The notes beneath the pieces were generated by a model. That model did not search any database. It saw only the letters and a program-made list of their open reading frames with translations, and had not been told where the DNA came from. DNA of 5,493 nt from an uncultured bacterium (GTDB taxonomy: Bacteria > Cyanobacteriota > Vampirovibrionia > Gastranaerophilales > Gastranaerophilaceae), in contig CALAWF010000127.1 in the NCBI GenBank assembly GCA_937894665.1, positions 1-5,493 of the forward strand, read 5' to 3'. A program made the translations under genes and the position numbers. This document shows, one piece after another, positions 5,405-5,493 of this stretch (position 1 is its first letter; every line of letters starts with the position of its first letter).

Positions 5405-5415
5405 TTTATGCTTTT

Positions 5416-5444
5416 GTTAAAAATCTTACGTTTCCTAGTATCAA
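5416..5444 (-). promoter_or_regulatory. Possible promoter of the hairpin-array RNA
   Basis: On the minus strand TTGATA (5444-5439, five of six against TTGACA), a 17-nt spacer and TTTAAC (5421-5416, four of six against TATAAT). The predicted start near 5409 lies 5 nt before the first array hairpin. The -10 is weak and the region is AT-rich, so chance matches are possible. Confidence 0.3.
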
Positions 5445-5454
5445 AGGTTTTACC

Positions 5455-5477
5455 AAATCGATGATATTTTTCGATTT
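5455..5477. repeat. Inverted repeat upstream of the hairpin-array RNA
   Basis: AAATCGA (5455-5461) and TCGATTT (5471-5477) are perfect inverted 7-mers with a 9-nt spacer, just upstream of the predicted promoter at 5444. It could be an operator for a dimeric regulator or a small hairpin. Nothing else identifies it. Confidence 0.35.
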
Positions 5478-5493
5478 TACTATGCAGTCCAAT

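Larger units (their letters stand above)
5156..5409 (-). ncRNA. Predicted CsrA-sequestering small RNA (CsrB/RsmZ-like)
   Basis: A predicted RNA of about 250 nt read leftwards, from a possible promoter at 5444-5416 to the terminator at 5180-5156. It contains ten copies of CANGGANG, the core of the CsrA/RsmE binding consensus, in about 180 nt. In most of them ANGGAN is a hexaloop closed by a C-G pair. That is the layout of CsrB, CsrC and RsmZ, which titrate the translational regulator CsrA/RsmA away from mRNAs; the size is close to that of CsrC. The first hairpin would begin 5 nt after the predicted transcript start. The 40 nt after the last hairpin hold an AT-only stem and then the terminator. 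No csrA gene is in the window, and the -10 is weak. Alternatives are a dispersed repeat array without an RNA role, or the untranslated region of a gene outside the window. Confidence 0.5.

Overview
The window is low-GC bacterial DNA with compact genes, standard code and two TTG starts. It holds six protein genes and one gene-free stretch of about 700 bp at the right end. The gene set (RqcP, QueE, a DnaJ-like co-chaperone, a DUF4127 protein and MntP) does not fix the species. A low-GC gut bacterium, such as a Gastranaerophilales (Melainabacteria) member or a firmicute, would fit, but this is a guess from composition and gene style.

Left part (1-2800): rqcP is read rightwards from a good extended -10 promoter with a Shine-Dalgarno leader. 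It meets a leftward block tail to tail, with only 2 bp between the stops. Read in its own direction, that block is a secreted protein of unknown function, then a DnaJ-like co-chaperone with a half-size zinc finger, then queE. DnaJ and queE overlap as TAATG and are probably translated in a coupled way. The genes relate to ribosome rescue, protein folding and tRNA queuosine synthesis, with no single pathway.

Middle (2800-4790): a 150-bp divergent intergenic region carries a GC-rich hairpin repeat between two promoters. To its right a DUF4127 gene overlaps mntP (manganese exporter) by 14 nt, forming a two-gene operon. Three genes (the secreted protein, dnaJ and DUF4127) lack a Shine-Dalgarno site. 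Each has a -10-like hexamer ending exactly 6 nt before its ATG, which suggests leaderless mRNAs.

Right part (4791-5493) has no credible protein gene but is full of structure. It contains a 154-bp element made of two inverted copies of a hairpin unit (4816-4969), a cluster of hairpins with GNRA loops on the minus strand (5009-5136), and a strong bidirectional terminator (5157-5180). The most striking part is an array of ten mini-hairpins (5223-5404) that keep the same loop while their arms change. Read on the minus strand, all ten fit CANGGANG, the core consensus bound by CsrA/RsmE, with ANGGAN as a hexaloop closed by C-G. A possible promoter lies just before the array and the terminator just after it. 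The candidate is therefore a CsrB/CsrC/RsmZ-like RNA of about 250 nt that would sequester CsrA. No csrA gene is visible here, so this remains a prediction.
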